In this document: positions 62,646-64,000 of the stretch, one piece after another | How positions within the stretch are numbered: position 1 is the stretch's first letter | Layout of the letters: the number at the start of each line of letters is the position of its first letter | Origin: Cephalopachus bancanus | Taxonomy: Eukaryota > Chordata > Mammalia > Primates > Tarsiidae | Assembly: GCA_027257055.1 (NCBI GenBank) | Contig: JAPVLO010000138.1 | Coordinates: forward strand, 4,216,001 to 4,280,000 | Direction: 5' to 3' | DNA length: 64,000 nucleotides | Translations under genes and position numbers: made by a program | Notes under the pieces: generated by a model | Database searches by the model: none | Told to the model about the DNA's origin: nothing | Seen by the model: only the letters and a program-made list of their open reading frames with translations

Positions 62646-62942
62646 ATTTTATTTTATTTTATTTTTTGAGTTGGAGTCTCACTCCGTCGCCCAGACTGGA
62701 GTGCAGTGGCCACTCCCGGCCACCGCAGCCTCGATCTGCTGGGCTCCGGCGATCCTTCCGCCTCAGCCTTCCGAGTAGCTGGAATTACAGGCGCGCGCTA
62801 CCACACCCGGCTGATTTTTTGTTTTATTGTAGAGATGAGGTCTCGCTGCCCAGGCGGGTCTCGAACCCGCGGGCTCAGGCCATCCACTCACCTCAGCCTC
62901 CCAAAGGCGCGGGATTACAGGCTGAGCCACCAAGCCCGGCTA
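62646..62942 (-). mobile_element. Alu SINE, young subfamily, nested in the L1
   Basis: Target-site duplication CATAGTTTATTTTT (62632-62645) and CATAGTATATTTTT (62943-62956), with a TTTTA-type tail. In sense orientation it contains GCGGGTTCGAGACCCGC and GTGGCCGGGAGTGGCCAC. Confidence 0.93.
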
Positions 62943-63560
62943 CATAGTATATTTTTTAAACTCGAATACTGTTTTTCCTTTGTGCTGACATTGTGTTTAG
63001 TTTTCATTCCTTTTTCAACATTTCAAAGTGAAAGATTAAGTCACCGGTTTGAGATCTTTATTCATTCTCAATATGGGAATTTACCGCTATAAATTTTCAC
63101 TAATCATTGTTATAGATGCATCCCATTAATTTAATACATTGTGTTTTCATTTCCATTCATCCTAAAGTAATTTTTAATTTACTTTGTTATTTCTTCTTTG
63201 ACCTATTTGTTATTTAAGAATGTATTGTTTAGTTTTCACATATTAAATCCCAAAATTCATTTCTATTATTGATTTTCCATTGATTTTTTTTTTAGTTGTG
63301 GTCAGACAACACAGTATATATGTTTGCAATCTTTTAAATTTATTGCAGCTTGCTGTGAGGCACAATTTATCATGTATATTAAAGATGAATGTTCCGTGTA
63401 CATTTGAGAAGAACGTGTATTCTAGTGTTGTTGTACAGACCGTTCTATAGATGTCTGCTAAGTGCAGTTTATAGGGTTGTACAAATCTATGCTCTTGTTA
63501 ATTTTCTCTCTAGTTACTCTATCCATGATTGAAATGGGTTATTGATACTGACAGTAATAA

Positions 63561-63840
<280 letters not shown>

Positions 63841-64000
63841 AGCAGTAATTATTTAATTGTTTATTTCTCCCTCAATTCTGTTAGTCTTTACTTCACTTAT
63901 TTAATGGCACTGTTTTTAGATGCACATATGTTTATACTTGTTATATCTTTCCCTTTTGTCATTGTAAAATGTTTTTTCTCTCTCGTGATTATTGTTTTAT

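Noticed and set aside
62706..63092. 128-residue open frame ([20 protein letters not shown]...)
   Set aside because: It is the typical translation of an antisense Alu, not a gene. The same holds for the similar frames in all the other Alus.

Overview
This window is mammalian nuclear DNA, most likely from a non-simian primate. It carries dimeric 7SL-derived Alu SINEs throughout, so it is a primate. The younger Alus have diagnostic changes (CTCATCTCTACAATAAATC between the monomers, GTGGCCGGGAGCGGCCAC in the right arm, a GACTCCAACTC end) that I do not recognise from human AluJ/S/Y or from lemur or galago Alus. There are also several mariner-type DNA transposons. Together these point to a tarsier-like lineage; that assignment is inference. 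Only one protein-coding gene can be supported: the 3' end of the ephrin receptor tyrosine kinase EPHA3, on the + strand.

Region 1-32804 holds the last four coding exons of EPHA3 and their introns: exon 14 (8426-8575, 150 bp), exon 15 (9377-9570, 194 bp), exon 16 (24626-24781, 156 bp) and the coding part of exon 17 (32699-32804). All splice sites are GT/AG, the phases join into one open frame, and the frame ends in the PVPV PDZ-binding tail. Counting back from the stop with the human length of 983 aa, the window encodes residues 783-983: the C-lobe of the kinase domain, the linker, the SAM domain and the PDZ tail. Residue 924 is Arg, the alternative allele of a known human polymorphism (W924R). 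A repeat-free 3'UTR of about 2.6 kb follows to an AATAAA at 35375.

From about 35.4 kb to the end I see no intact gene. The sequence is AT-rich intergenic DNA containing two long antisense L1 fragments (43.6-45.9 kb, and 59.8 kb to the window end), Alus, MIR and L2 relics, mariner copies, a 200 bp MITE-like element and simple repeats. One exon-like stretch on the minus strand at about 48 kb has decayed reading frames and is unassigned.

The most notable material is in the repeats. Four mariner derivatives of about 560-590 bp are present, three of them sharing one internal-deletion structure. A 200 bp element with GGTACC-type inverted termini lies 4 bp from one mariner copy. The young Alu subfamily has gained a perfect tRNA T-arm-like hairpin at its Pol III B box. 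There are ultra-short L1 3'-end insertions, one inside a mariner. Two L1 fragments appear to contain inverted copies of sequence about 0.6 kb away, suggesting template switching. I found no previously undescribed gene system; all repeat-family names were assigned by eye.
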